NCBI RefSeq assembly: GCF_041260155.1
Contig: NC_091942.1
Location: 1,622,001 to 1,686,000 of the forward strand
Source: Ptychodera flava
Lineage: Eukaryota; Hemichordata; Enteropneusta; Ptychoderidae
Length of the DNA: 64,000 nt
Direction: 5' to 3'
Shown: positions 36,032 to 51,000 of the stretch, one piece after another
Layout: every line of letters starts with the position of its first letter
Numbering within the stretch: the stretch's first letter is position 1
Translations under genes and position numbers: made by a program
Notes under the pieces: generated by a model
The model's input: the letters and a program-made list of their open reading frames with translations, nothing else
Told to the model about the DNA's origin: nothing
Databases searched by the model: none

Positions 36032-39000
36032 ATGTTACGTATTTTACTGGGAAATAGCCACTGCGTTCAGTTGAAATATGTTTCAACACCACCTTTCTTA
36101 CGATCGACTAAGTCTAGGTTGTTGTAAACGTAAATGCACAAAATGTCTTTGGCATCCTACATGCCTGTCACAGAGTTTATGTTTATCTCAAGGCTGATTC
36201 ACGATGCATGCATAGGACGGTGATGCATATTCGTTTTACAGCAAGTGATTCGGTCGCGATGTGTTGCTCGCCGATAGATTGCTTGTTCTAATCATCAAGT
36301 CGTTGGCTTAAAAGTTTCAGAGCCAGACGGCACAATCATTTCCGCTACAGACAATCAACGTATGAATGTGATGCAATTCAGGTCGCAGAGCTTTCTGATT
36401 ATATAGTATGAAACAAAGGAGACAGTCAAATTTCTATCTAATGACTGGTCAATCGCTGACTACACAGAGATAGCTATGATTTCTGTGACAATATAATTGA
36501 CCATGGGATTGATTCAGTGAACAACATTCAAGGGCTCGTTGACCAAAATGGCATTCTTTATTGAGGTAAAATATCCATCATTGTTAACAAAATGTAAAGG
36601 TTACAAGCATTCATGACCCCTGATATTCTGATGAATTGATCTTTTGAAATGATTATCAACTTTGTGTACAGAGAAATAAAAAGCATACTGTCAGTACAAA
36701 CGTAAAAAGAATTTGTCATTTGCTGTTGTCTGATTTCTCAGTTTTAGTAGCTATTGAATTTTTTTTATACTCAAAAAATCAATCATAGAAAACCAGACAA
36801 GTCTCCAAAAATACATTTTCCCATGATCTTACTTTATCTGGTGAACAACAAGCCACTCTAAAATTTCTTCAAAAAAGTTTCCTCTTTCTTCGAAAATTCT
36901 CCGGCAAAAACTCCGCATACGACGTCATGTCGATCAGTATCAGAGTTCACGTGCCCAGGTCGTGAACTGGTTTAACTGAAGTCACATTTATCAGTCACGC
37001 TATAGTCGTGAGCTTACAATGGTACCAGAAGAAGTATCGCTCGCTTGAGTTGCATGTATTTATAATAAAAAGGATATCTGTGATATTTGAAATGCAATGA
37101 CTAACAAACACGAAAAGGTTAACGAAAAAGACGGAAGTGATGTAATGGGTCATGATCTGTACGCAGGTCATTGTGTACTCGTTCCGCGCTCAGCCGTTCA
37201 ACTGTTCACAGAGCTGTGCCGCGCCGCGACCTTGTTCTGGAGATAGTAAGTTTTTATTCAACGTTGAAAACGACTTTGACTCTCATTTTTCGTATGTCTG
37301 AGCCCGAATTTGATCGGTTCAAGGCGCCCCTCACTTCAAGCCCTCACATTCGCTCGCACTTCGATTGTGAGAGCCCTCACTTCAAGCCCTCACATTTGCT
37401 CGCACTTCGATTGTGAGAGCCCTCACTTCAAGCCCTCACATTCGCTCGCACTTTGATTGTGCTGGCCCTCACTTTGGCCCCGCACTTGTCGATTTCCGGC
37501 ACCCTTACATACCTCTGTATTTCCATACACACTTGTGCACACAGGTTTGTTTGTACTACCATCATATGATTTTTACGCATACTGAGTCTGTACAAACATT
37601 GCGTCATTTATATTCCTGTGTAGAACTATTACCTATCTTTCATTGAGTAACAGAAAATCAAGGCTTCCATACTTACAGTTCTTGTGAGTGGTAAGACTTC
37701 TGGTGGTGGAATTGGTTTAGGATGGTATTCTAGCAATCTGGATCTAGCTTCTCTAGGAGTGTCTATGGGTGGTAACAATGATGGACTCTCTCCCATTGGT
37801 GTCTTTGCTGGACTGCTGTGTTTACTTCTCTTACCCTTCTGTGAGCTTGGCTGAAAAAACCAATCAGTGATTTGCAAATTGAGAGAATAGCCTGACGATG
37901 AGCTGAGGTGTTTGTTTCCTCTGTTTTCTAGTTTCTAAAGCTAATAGCACTAATTGCAAATGACGTCATGTTTTTCTCTCATTAATATGCATAAATAAAT
38001 ATTTGTCTGCATTTTCCTCATAAACGACAAAAATAAAACGTTGTAGTATTACAATGGTTGTAAGTCACACTAGTTCGTGGTATTTTATGGCTCAGACTAC
38101 AAGCTGCAACAACAGCCACGCATGCAACAACCAAGTTGTCCGAATTTTAGGCAGCATTGTCCGAAAGTCCGGTGCGTGCAGCTATACTGTAACAAACCTG
38201 AAACCGTGATAAACGCTATTGGTCACAAATTCTCTTTTCTTTATATTTACAAGGATCATTTTTAATCACCAAATTGGCCTCATAACTTCATATATTTTGA
38301 AGTATCCTTTAAGGTAGAATGTGCCTCAGGGACATTCAGACTCTCAAACTTTTACAATTCTTTTCTGGTCTACCATTTGTTGGGGTTCATTTTGAAGCTC
38401 TTGGTGTAAGAAAACTTTATACTGGCTTACTTTTTCGAAATTCAAAACTTTTGTTTTTCTCCATACTGTTAACTCAGAGATGGTGGCCATTTTGAATTTT
38501 AAATATTTGTTTATGTGCCAAAATTTGCATAGAGACCCCCCAATTTTTATTCTGGATTTTGAAAGAAAATGGTTGAAAGATTCCCTAAGGACAGTTTGAG
38601 CAAAAGTTTAAGTCTTTCACTTTCAGGCGCATACTGTCTTAAGAAGTATTATTTGATGTGCAAATACTTACCGTCTGTTTTGATGGTGAAGGCCTTTGAC
38701 TCAATGAAGCTGAAGAAAAAATAACATAAACATCAAAATATATCACCTGGGCTGTTTTCTAAAGGCTATATGAAGGTAACTTTGATATTTTATTGCAGAG
38801 ACCTTACAATTTTCACAATGCCATATTGCCAAACATTATTTACCCTTGATGTTCGTGGAAAAGTACAGTTGAACTGAGAATTATTGTGCTAAAAAATAAC
38901 ATTCTGAGGGTTAAATTGTCCATTTGTTTATATATAATTACCAGTATGTTACTAAATACAATTAATTTAACAATCATTCAGGTGGCATTAATATTTAACA

Positions 39001-42000
39001 GTAAATTTTGGATGACCAAAGGAGAGTATAGGTTGTGTGTTTGTGTATACATGTAACTATGAATTCAGGGACAGGAATTATCTTGTCTTCAACACTACGC
39101 CATTGTCATGCATGTCTTCATGTGTAATGTATAATTTTACTTATCGATTTATTTGCCACATAATGATGTCATAATGAAGTAATGATGCACTTAATGATGT
39201 CAAAAAGATCCTGTTTATGTTGTCTCCTACTTACTTCCTACATTGGACAAGAAAGTAGCTTCTCTGACTCCTAGTGGTTCTGGAGTCTTAAAAGCAGTCG
39301 ATGCGATGGCTGCATCTTCAACTCTGTCCCACATCTTATGAATCTTCTTTGCAAGTGCATCGAGAGCAATTTTCTGGGAAAGTAAAGTTTTGTGAAAGTG
39401 AGCTAAACTTACATCTTAATGTTTGGCATTTTATCAATAGCATAAACTGATTACATACAATACAACACACATAATATTCACTGTTATTTAGAAGCCACCT
39501 GAAATTATTGAGGAAGCTTCTTGCATAGCAATAGTCCACCATATCTGGAAACTTAGAGGGTAAATTACTTGACATGAGTCTAGGTGATCTTTCCTGGATG
39601 TACAAGTCTTGAAGTAAAATAAATGGGTGAACTTGGACTGGAAACTCTTTCTTCATGCTGACCAGCATTTCAAAATCTGTACTCTGCTGAAACTTCTAAT
39701 GCTGGACTCAATGGCATACAGACACAACACTTGTATGAAGACACTGTTACAAAACTTAATGTAATAATATACCACATTTCTCCACACAAACACCCAGGGT
39801 AAGGAGCATGTAATTTTCTTTAGAATTTTGGGATGGGAATTTACCAAGACCGCACCTTGACATGTTCAAAAACAAGGCAGTTTGCTTGCCATTGTTATAC
39901 GTGTACAAACAATTATGGCCTTAACCTGTCAACACTGCGCACTACCAGGTTCATTTTCATAACTTTCGTTCCTGTATTTTTCTTACCTTACAGTAAAATA
40001 TGGAATTAGGATCATTAAAACAAACAATCTTTGTGTATAAATGTGACAAATTTCTAAGACAAACACAAATGCCATGCATGACCTTTGCAAAAAACACTGA
40101 AAAATCAGGGTTGACTCTTCCCAAACATTACCTCAATTTGAAACTTCATCAAATTTTAGGGAAGGAGCTTGGCAGAGCATGGGTGCTTATGCGGATAAAT
40201 GTGGTACGTTTGGCAACAATCACAACCATTGCTTTCCTATGTGGTATATTATCCAAAACTAATCTATATGTGCACATAATGTGACTTCTTCAACAACTTG
40301 AAGAATACAACTCATCAGACATACATATACAGACATACTACTTCTACAATACATAGATATAAGTATAACAAATATGAAAGAATTTGTACAACAAACAGCT
40401 CAGAATTGTCTAAGGCGTTTCTCAAGGTCTGAGTTTTAAAGGCGGGTACTTGATATACTGTACACACATATTTTGTAGGTATCTTATTATATTTTTGTCA
40501 TTACAGTGACATTTCTGTTAGTCTGTTAGTTGTAACACTATTTGTGAAAGGTGTGAGTCACACACAGGTCTGTGAAACGTACTGGTATTATGTCAATGTC
40601 AAATACTTGTACTTACAGTGTCAACAATATCGTGCAATACATACTGTATATTGACCATTACAGTACAACAAATGTCACACAACATTTAAGTTTTAGAATA
40701 TCACTGCACATGTCATGCAATACTGTATAATGGAAGATTACGTAGTCACAGTATATAGCCGCTGCAATATATACTCAGGCTTTTATAAAAAAATGGTTTA
40801 ATGTTTATTAGGGTATTTGTGTATCTGAAACTTACTCCTTCCAACTGGTGATGAACACAGGGCATGGGTATTGATGATATGGGAGGCAAGCAGGGATGAC
40901 ATAGCATGGATGTACCACGCAGGTAGGTAGGTAGGCAGGTAGGCAGAAATAAGAACAACACATTTAAATTACAAAAGGCATGCATTATAATAAGGGAGCA
41001 TCTCAGTGGGGTAGTCCTTCATCAGTGCATTTGGGGATATAGGTAGACAGGGGAATTGTTGCTGGGTTGCAAACAGCATGCAGAGTGTCCATATCTGTGT
41101 GATCGGGATACTATGAAGGACTACAAATGTGGGGGAACAGCTATGCTGTGTGCTTGGTCATACTAAAATATACACAACCACGACACAATCAACCCGGTTA
41201 CCTCTAGTAGTAATTGTTCATTCAGAGAACTACGTTTAGGTTGGAAAAGATCCTGATAGCAACAGCAGAGCAATGATGCAAAAGACAGGAAAAATGCATG
41301 AAAAATATGGGTGCATTAATGTTAGAGATGTACAAACTTTCAGCCTATACAAGCTATCTTTATTTGAATCATAAGTATCGGAACCATAGGCAATGGTGTA
41401 TGGTTTCTTATAAAAGAGAATATGGCTGAACATCACCCATCATTCTGGAACATGCAAACAAGCAAATTCTACGTCAGGCACACATGCCTAAATCATTTCT
41501 TAGAGCAAAAGTTTTGAATCACAATTATGAAAACTGTTCAACCTATCTAACTTTCTACATCTGCTTTCAGATCACCAAATGGATATTGAAATAAAGCAAG
41601 AGAGCACTTCTCTGCCCTGGCTTTATCTTTACTCAAGAACACACATGCACTGTAGTTGAAGTTACTGTCTTCTGTCATTGATACATGTATGCCGGTACCT
41701 CCGTCAATACAAGTAAACAAAGTAGATTGGGTACCTATTGCCATGTATACTATCAGTTGAGTCAGAAAACAAATGTTCTCAGAAATTCTTCATTGATTTT
41801 TACAACTTGGAAATGATCTATACAGTCAGGCAGGTACTAATATGAAAAGTTATCAGTACTTGTTGGAATCAAATAATTGAGTAGTGTTGTATCTTGCAGG
41901 ATAGGTAAATGAAAGAATTTTCAGGAGAATAATTTTTTCTACTTACATGAACATCAGGCAAATCACTACCCTTTCTTCTTTGTCTCCATGGTAATGTAGT

Positions 42001-45000
42001 ACTGTAACCTTCCACTGAAAACAAACATACAAAATACACTTTAGAATAAGTCACAAAAATGGGCATACATCCATGTATGGATAAATGAGGCATGTAAGTC
42101 ATGTCAAACTTAAGGAATATCAGGCTAAGTGATATACAGTTTTAGAGGCACTCTGTTTTGTGTGTGCCTCTCCTAAATCAAAACCCTCCAGAGAAATTTA
42201 AAGACTGGCCTCTAAAAATAAAAATGACAAAATTCCTTTCATCATTGCGTTGACATTTGTGTACATTATAATATAAGTCGACATAAATACTGTTCGCTGC
42301 AATGTATGTTACCAATATCATTGACAAATATGACCACTGATACTTAAGACACTGAATGAAACCAAAATCAATGACTGCCACACACAGTGAGTGAGTCATA
42401 TCACTGTGGTTCCCAGGAACAGGGTAGTGAGAGACTTGAAGAGATTTACTGGAACTTACAAGACTGAGTGAAAGTTGATGGAATAGCCAGACCCATGGAA
42501 TGATAGGAAAGTGGATCTACGGACAAAATGGCTTCCATGTTCTCTGTGAATTCAAACTGATGATGGTCTGACTTCCAGTATTTGCTGGCAGCATCTTCCA
42601 GTTCCTGCGGATCAAAGGTCTTCACACTACTTGATCTACTAGGCTCAGCTGGAAATATAAAGGAAATCATAAAGCATGAGAGAAACGTCAAAAATATCAA
42701 AACATATATTTCAAAATTTACAAAATCTAGTACATGCTAAACTGTATCTACATGCACAGATGATATAAAAAGCGTGATTAATTTATTATTAGTATACAAA
42801 CAGTACTCATCCATTTACAATTTGCAAAATGAAGTGTAGAATGCATGTGCATTTCATAGCATTGGTTGACTTGAATAAAATATTAACTACAAAAAGCACA
42901 AACTAATTCACTACATACCGGAAGACTGTTTCTTTATGGAACTGACACATGCATCTCAGGAAGGGGCAGATGAAGCATTATTTCTGACAGAAATCATAGT
43001 ATACTGTCCACAAGCTATTCTTTTTATTACACATAATTTAGGGAGAAGAATGAGAAACTGAACTTGTGTTCTGACAAAACTGATGAAAATGTTGACAAAA
43101 GTAACAGCTACTGTTCCTGTAACTTACCTGTACTATCTTTGGGTGATATGACAGCCACTTGTCGTGATGCTCTTTCTGATGGAAATGTATCACCTGGTGT
43201 TTCTGTGATAAACACTCCCTCACCATCTTTATCTTTTGCCTGTAAGAGTTGAAGGTTATTAAACATATCAGTTCTCAATATAGCATTGCACACATTCATT
43301 GATATGGCAAACACTGAGTCTCTGAGTCTCACTGTGGTCTGGACAAAGCAAATTAAGGTGCACTATAAATAAGGAATGAACAAAACCAAGCAACCATATA
43401 CCGTGAGATTTTGATCAGTTCACTCCATACATGCAGAAGCAATAGAGAGTGCACTGTGCATATATGGAGTGAACTGGTCAAAACTGAGTGGTATACCTGT
43501 TGCTGGGATGGTTTATTGCTATTTTATGATAAAAGTATGAAAAAGGAAATTTTCTCTAGATAAGAGCTCACATATGTCACAATTGTGCTACTGGTATATC
43601 ACAAATGTAGTAGTTATTTTCATGTCTCAACCAATCAGATCATTTTATTTGTGCTATCAACAAACTACGTATGTTATGAAAATGTTTAAACATTACTGCT
43701 TCTTCATATGTGATGCCTTCTTTCTTTGACAAGACGCTAACTTTTGCCATTATTTCATTTCCTGTCTGACCAAATATAAACAATGTTGATAAACAACTAT
43801 TTTCAGCAAAGAGGTTTTTGTTGGTCATCTAACTGCTAAATCAAGTGAGTGCTAATCTCATCGTTGGAGGTCTGTGACCACAAAATTTCAGGACATTCAG
43901 TCGGTCATTCCAGTGGCCTGATTTATCTATTTATTTATTTGTTGCAACTCTTTTCAAGTAGGGGCTCAATGCAAACAATAGGAGCAGCAAATTACACTGG
44001 GCACTGGAAATGCAAATAAAAAGTTACAGAAGAGCTAGCTGAAACAATCTAACAAAGACAACAAGCCATTAATATCAACCAAACCACATTGTTAGTGACT
44101 AAGCAGAAAAGGAAATGTTAGTTAAATTAAAAATTTCTTCTTAAGTACTATCTACTACATCTGTTAAGAAACGTCTGAAAAAGTTGTCAATTTCTTTGTA
44201 CAGATCTTTCATGTAATTCTTTGTAGAATCACCCAGGAAAAAACATATCAACTCCTTTCTTTCTCTGAAATCCTTGAGTAAGTTAAATTCGCTATTATTC
44301 AACAACATTTCTTCAGTATCAGTCGTTCATTCTTATCTTTCTGTTGTGAACTGATCTACTTTGAAAAGAAAATGTTCTAATGTCATCTTCTTTTCCACAG
44401 CAAGGACATGTGCAATCATCTTCATTGTTTTCCCACCTTCTCTTTTCATATTTCAGACCAAGAGTATATGATCTTGCTTTAAACTTTAATTGAGCACCCT
44501 TGAAATCATTAATAGATTTTAGATAATCTTCACATTTTAGCTTGTTTTTAAATCTTTGATAGTGAGCTGGGGTAGATTTTTTGGTTTTATTTTCTCTCCT
44601 TTCATTTTCATCATTTTCATATTTTGATTAGTGAGCTGTTTAATGCTCGTTATATTTAAATTTGTCATTATGCCATTGGCAGATTTTGTCCAGTTCCAAC
44701 ACAACTTTTTTAGGTTGTATTCGGCTCTCATCAATTAACTTCAGGTGATTAAAGGCAAGTTTTGTCCACCTTGAATTATCCATGTCACAGAGTCTCTTAC
44801 AATATTTAAGTGTTATGGTATTAAGTCTACTTCTCATAGTATTCCAACCAAGGTCACCAAAAATACTTGATGGATCAGTAAAGAGGTGATGTACTAGTTT
44901 CTTGAAAAGAGTGTATGCAGGACAAGCAAATCGGCCCGCAGAAAGACCAGATCTCAATTGATATTGTTCTGTGGACCACTTCATACCACACCAAGATGCA

Positions 45001-48000
45001 TTCCCCAGTAGATATAGAATCATCAATGACCAATGGGTGATAGCTTACCTTATCATCACCTTCAACGGTTTCTTCATCACTTTCAATGGGCTCAGAGTAT
45101 TCTCCATCTGAAGTGGTTACAGAGCGTGCTGGATACACTGATGCCTCGGTGTAACCCCTTTTATATCCTGGGTGCTTGCTGCCCTCTGGTGATGAGTATA
45201 CATTCACACGACTGGGTCTGCTGTCTGAAGGATCAAGGGTATAGAAAATTGCTACTGCCAATGAAGCTTGGGTCAAAACCTGTCACTCTTTTCTTTGAAT
45301 TTTTTGTTTCAGAAGTTATCAAAAAGATCCGTTGCATATCAATTGAGGAGGTATTATTTTTGATTGTATAATGGTACAAATCATTTTTTATGTTTGATGA
45401 GAGGGCTTTCATGTTTGTACAATACAAACTGGATCAAAAAGGATCAAACTGGATCAAACTTGATCAAACTGGATCACATCAGACCAAACCGGATCAAACA
45501 GGATAAAACCAGATTAAACTGGATCAAACCAGATTTAACTGGATTAAACCGGATCAAACTGGATCAAACCAGATCAAAACCGGATTACACCAGATCAAAC
45601 TTGATCAAACTAGATGAAACTGGATCAAATCGGATAAAACTAGATCAAACTGGCTCAAACAGGATCTAACCGGATCAAACTGAATAAAACCAGATCAAAC
45701 TGGATCAAAATGGATGAAACCGGATACAACTGGACCAAACTGGATCAAACCAGATTAAACCAGATTAAACCAGATCAAACCGAACTAAACCAGATTAAAA
45801 AGGAAAAACTTGCTCGACTGGATCAAACCGGATAAAACCTGATCAAACTGGATCAAACTGGATCACTCTGGATAAAACTGGATCAAACCAGATTAAACCG
45901 GATAAAACCTGACTTAGCTGGATTAAACCAGATCAAACTGGGTGAAACCAAACTGGATCAAACCCGACTACACCTGATGAAACCGGACTGAACTGGATTA
46001 AACTGGATCAAAAGAGATAAACCGGATCAAACTGGACTAAACCAGATCAAAACCAGATAACACCGGATCAATATCGATGAAATTGGATGAAACTGGATCA
46101 AACCGGAAAAAAGCAGATCAAAACGGATCAAACTGGATCAAACTGTATTAAACCAGATCGAACCAGATCGAACCTAATCAAACCCGATCAAACCGAATCA
46201 AACCAGATCAAACTGGATCAAACCAGATAAAACTGGATTACACTGGATCAAACTGGATCAAACCAGATAAAACCAGGTCAAACTGGATCAAACCAGATTA
46301 AACAAATAAACCTGACTTAGCCGGATTAGACAGGATCAAACTGGATAAAACCAGATCACACTTGATCAAACCAGACTAAACCTTATCAACCGGACTAAAC
46401 TGGATTAAACTGGATCAAAAGGGATAAAACCGGAACAAACTAGACAAAACCAGATCAAAACCAGATAACACCAGATCAATATATTGATGAAATTGGATGA
46501 AAATGGATCAGATCAGAAAAAAACAGATCACACCGGATCAAACTGGATCAAACTGTATCAAATCAAATCGAACCAGATCAAACCTAATCAAACAGGATCA
46601 AACAAGATCAAAACCGGATTACACTGTATCAAACCAGATTAAACCAGATCAAACCAGACTAAACAGATTGAACTAGATGAAATTTGATCAAACTGAATCA
46701 AACTGGATCACACCATATAAAACAGATTACACTAGATCAAACTGGATCAAACTGTGGTTCAAACCTGATCAAACTGGATCAAACCAGATTCAGCCAGATC
46801 AAACCAGATCAAACTGAATCAAACTGGACTAAACTGGATCAAACTGGCTAAAACAGGATCAATACTGGATCAAACTGGACTAAACCAGATCAAACTGGAT
46901 CAAACTAGATCAAACTGGATCAAACCAAATCAAACTGGATCAAACTGGATTAAACCGGATAAAACCAGAATAAAAACCGGATTGTTCCGGATGAAACTGG
47001 TTCAAACTGGATAAAACTGGACTAAAGAAGATCAAACTGGATCAAACTGGATCAAACTGGATTCAACCAGATCAAACCAGATCAAACTGAATCAAACAGG
47101 ATCAAAACCAGATCAAACGGGATCAAACTGGCCCAAACAGGATCAAAACTGGATCAAACCCCTGTCTAGTGCAGTGAGGAGATCGTTAACAATAACCAGC
47201 TCGAACCGGATCAAACAGGAACAAACCTGATCAAACTGGACTTAACCAGATAAAACTGGGCTTAACCAGATTAAACTGGATTAAAGTAGATCAAACTGAA
47301 TCAAACCAGATAAAACTGGATCACACTGGCTCAAACAAGATCAAACAGGATCAAACTGGATTAAACCCGATAAAATGAGATAAAACTAGATCAAACCAGA
47401 TTAAACCAGAAAAAACCTGACTAAACTGGATTAAACCAGATCAAACTGGATCAATCCTGATCAAATTGGATCAAACCAGATTAAACCAGATCAAAAGGGA
47501 TCAAACCAGATTAGAGTGGATCAAACCAGGCTAAACAAGATTCAACTGGATCAAACCAGATCAAACTGGATCAAACCAGATCAAACTGGATCAAACCAGA
47601 TCAAACAAGATCAAACTGGATCAAACCAAATCAAACTGGATCAAACCGGATTAAACCGGATGAAACCGGAATAAAACCGGATTGCACTAAAGAAGATCAA
47701 GGAGATCAAAGTGGATCAAACCTGATCAAACTGGATCAAACCAGATCAAACAAGATCAAACTGGATCAAACAAAATCAAACTGGATCAAACCGGATTAAA
47801 CCGGATGAAACCGGAATAAAACCGGATTGAACTAAAGAAGATCAAGAAGATCAAAGTGGATCAAACCTGATCAAACTGGATCAAACCAGATTAAACCAGA
47901 TAATAAGTGGACTAAACCGGATTACATCGGATCAAACTGGTTCAAACCAGATCAAACTGGAACTGGATCAAACTGATCAAACCGTATTTAACTGGATCAA

Positions 48001-51000
48001 ACTGGATCAAACCGGATAAAACTTGATCAAACTGGGTCAAACTTGATCAAACTGGATCACACTTGAATGAATGGCATTAAACCAGAACAAACTGGATTAT
48101 ACTGGATCAAACTTGATGAAACCGGATCAAACCGGATCAAACTAGATCAAGCCAGATCAAACAGGATCAAACTGTATCAAACTAGATCAAACCAGATTAA
48201 ACCAGATAAAACCGGATATAACCGGATCAAACTGGATCAAACCGGATCAAAGTGGAACAAACCCGATCAAAGTGGAACAAACCAGATTAAACCAGATGAA
48301 ACTGGATCAAACCAGATTAAACCAGATCAAAGTGGAACAAACCAGATTAAACCAGGATCAAAGTAACTGGATCAAACCAGATTAAACGGGATCAAGCTTG
48401 ATCAATCATCTGGTTAATATAAAATTTTGGTCCAATATTACTGGTATACTTAGGATCTTGATATAGCATCAGGAGGATATTTGAAATGTGTGTCTATTTT
48501 TTGTACCAATGAAAACCAAGAAAAGCTCTGTGATTTTACTCAAACTGACATATGATTTGATGACATAATACAGATTTAAATTTGTTGTCTCACAAACCTA
48601 TAACAAAGGTTGTATGAAAAATACATAACTATGACCTTTAAGTTCTTGAGCCTAAAAGTTACCTTGCGTAGTGCGTACTCAGTTAAAAGCTACAGAACTC
48701 AAATTAAACATGTACATTATCCAGGTACAGAAATAATTTTGATTTGGATCTACAAAGTTAAACTGTTGTCTTACCTTCACTTTTGGCATCTTCTTCTCTG
48801 CCATCGCCATCTCCTCTAGACTGTGGTCTCTTCAGAATAGACTTTGGCATTATTGGTCTCTCTTCTTCATCCTCTGTGGACAGACCGGGACTGACAGCTG
48901 GGGCATCACCGGCTCCAATCTCCCTCCTTTTCTTCATTCTCTTCCTTCTCCTCTTTGTTTCCTCCTGTGGTTTACTTTCTACCGGAACCACATCAGGAAT
49001 GGTTGCAGAAATCTCTGGAGTCTGTGGATGTGAGACCCTGTCAAATTGTTCAATTTCTGATTTGGCTGTTTTACTGGATGCCCGACTAAGAGTCAGATCT
49101 TGCTGCGTGATATCCTCATCGGCAAAATCATCGGCGTTGTCAATGTTCTTGACAAACTGTATTGAAGAAGTGGATCTCTGGGACTGATCAAGCTGATTAT
49201 TCATCAGTTCCTGTTCACTTCCTGTTTGAGTATCACTCTGTAATTGTTGACTGCCTGAGTAGTAGTAAGACTCTGTTTCATCAGACAAGGTCACTCTGGA
49301 CTGCAAAGAAAAAATTACAAATGAATGAAAGTGGGATAAGACGGCCAAATGGTCTAGTCACAGATTGCCAGTATTCTAACATCTTCCTAATTCATTGTAA
49401 TGAATGCACCTGAACATTTAAAGGGAGCATATGTTAACTTTATGCCTGCACACAGATATGTCTCTTATTTTGGTACCATTGTTTTGGATCATATTTATAT
49501 ACATGAGTTCAGATCTTCTTAAATACTGTGGAACTAGAGATCAGATACTTCCTTTCATATAGGCCATTAGCACTCAAAGGGCAGTGTTAATTCTGTTAAT
49601 AAATCATACAACACTGTACTATTATCAATGCCTTCGAAAGAATTTTTCCAATCATCTCTTCAATGGTAGGGTAGCTACAATGTCGTGATTTTGGTTGGTC
49701 ATTTACTACAGTACAAGTACCATCGTAAAATATATAGATATATATATTTTTGTTTCACATTTACCTCTGATAGTCTTGGTCCATTCCTTTTATGCTTTGT
49801 GAGTAGGTTTTCAACTCTGTCTTCAAGCCATACAAGTCTTTTCCTAGTAGCTGCTTGGTCACCTTCACCTCGTTGTGCTCGGTCAAATTCAAGTCTGGCA
49901 TAGGCCAGCTCTCTATTCAGCTTACCTATCACCTGTTGGGGGATACATAAAGTAGCTTACTAGTAACTCTTGACATGAAACATTGGCAGATTTTCAAGCT
50001 TGAACAGGAATTTTAATTTCTAAACCCCACCATGAAAATCTCAAAATTAAACTTGGGAGAACATACAGTTTTTATATTTATTTATTGTGTTATATTTTTA
50101 TGATGAAAATATGTAAATATTTCGATGATACAAATTTTACATGAATGAGGCCAGATTAACTATGCCAAACAATTTACAGAAAAATATTGGATTTTGATTT
50201 AAAGTACAAAAGTATTTTACCTGTAAAACCAAGACCATTTCTTCACATTTTAACTTAAGATCTTCAACTTGTGTTTTGTAGAAGTCAAAATCTTCCTTTG
50301 ATCTTGCATCTGCTAGTTTTTGCATAGATTTTTCCAGAGTGTCCTGTAAATCTCGCACTGCTACCAACTGTAACAAAAATTGTCACAAGTCAACTTTATG
50401 GAGTGTAGACTACGTGACATTATAAAAAGGGTACTAAAAGCATCAAAAGGAACTACACCATTTTGATAGGCGCTCTTTCAACTCACAGCTCATCATTAAT
50501 TTAAACCTAGATTCAAGAGGACTACTTGGGAACCACAGTGTTGCTTGACACCTTCAAGCACACATCAATGAGGTTTGATGAAGTATAGAATCAATGATTC
50601 AATACTTGAAGTCCTATTCTCTCTTGAATAATCATAGTTGAAATTATTTCAACTGTGTTATGCAAAATATATACATCACAATGGAAAAGATTAGCAAATG
50701 GATACTGATGTCAGTTTTTTCTCCGCTTTTCCCACTGTATCGATGGGTCTTTACTTTCATTGGTAATTTGTACGCAGTATATATTCTATGGTGGTCAGCT
50801 TCAGTAGTTTTTTCACACTCACAGTCAGATCAGGGAACCAAGTAAATTTGGAAAAATTGCGAAAGAAGATGTGAATGTGGCACTTCACCTGTCTGTTTCA
50901 TACACACATCTTCAGTTCTAGAAAGCTCATGGGTCAGTCATTCCATCGCAGAAGAAAAATTGCCACCAACTCAAGTAGGTCCTCATTTGAATACTTTTTG

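Larger units (their letters stand above)
33428..37515. mobile_element. 4.1-kb element whose inverted ends are 46-bp tandem repeats
   Basis: Ends AGGTATGTAAGGGTGCCGG and complement are followed on both sides by about 2.5-3 copies of a 46-bp unit (GTGAGGGCTTGAAGTGAGGG, then CTCTCACAATCGAAGTGCGA). Arms span 33428-33610 and 37318-37515. TGTATTTC flanks both sides (33420-33427 and 37516-37523). The interior contains ~115-bp tandem repeats and a GA microsatellite but no recognisable transposase. Tandem-repeat TIRs recall Foldback and Galileo-type elements. It fills most of the HEAT-gene intron 11. Confidence 0.82.

Noticed and set aside
33227..37646. ORFs containing SSPHIRSHFDC repeats at both ends of the 4.1-kb element
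   Set aside because: They are translations of the 46-bp tandem TIR units in opposite orientations.
41547..41744. 65-residue minus-strand ORF that looks mildly protein-like
   Set aside because: Lies in HEAT intron 8, is not needed for phase, has no usable donor before its stop, and I recognise no family.
45364..48366. ORFs with KLDQTGSNRIK-type repeats
   Set aside because: Translation of the decamer satellite, which is periodic and frame-independent.
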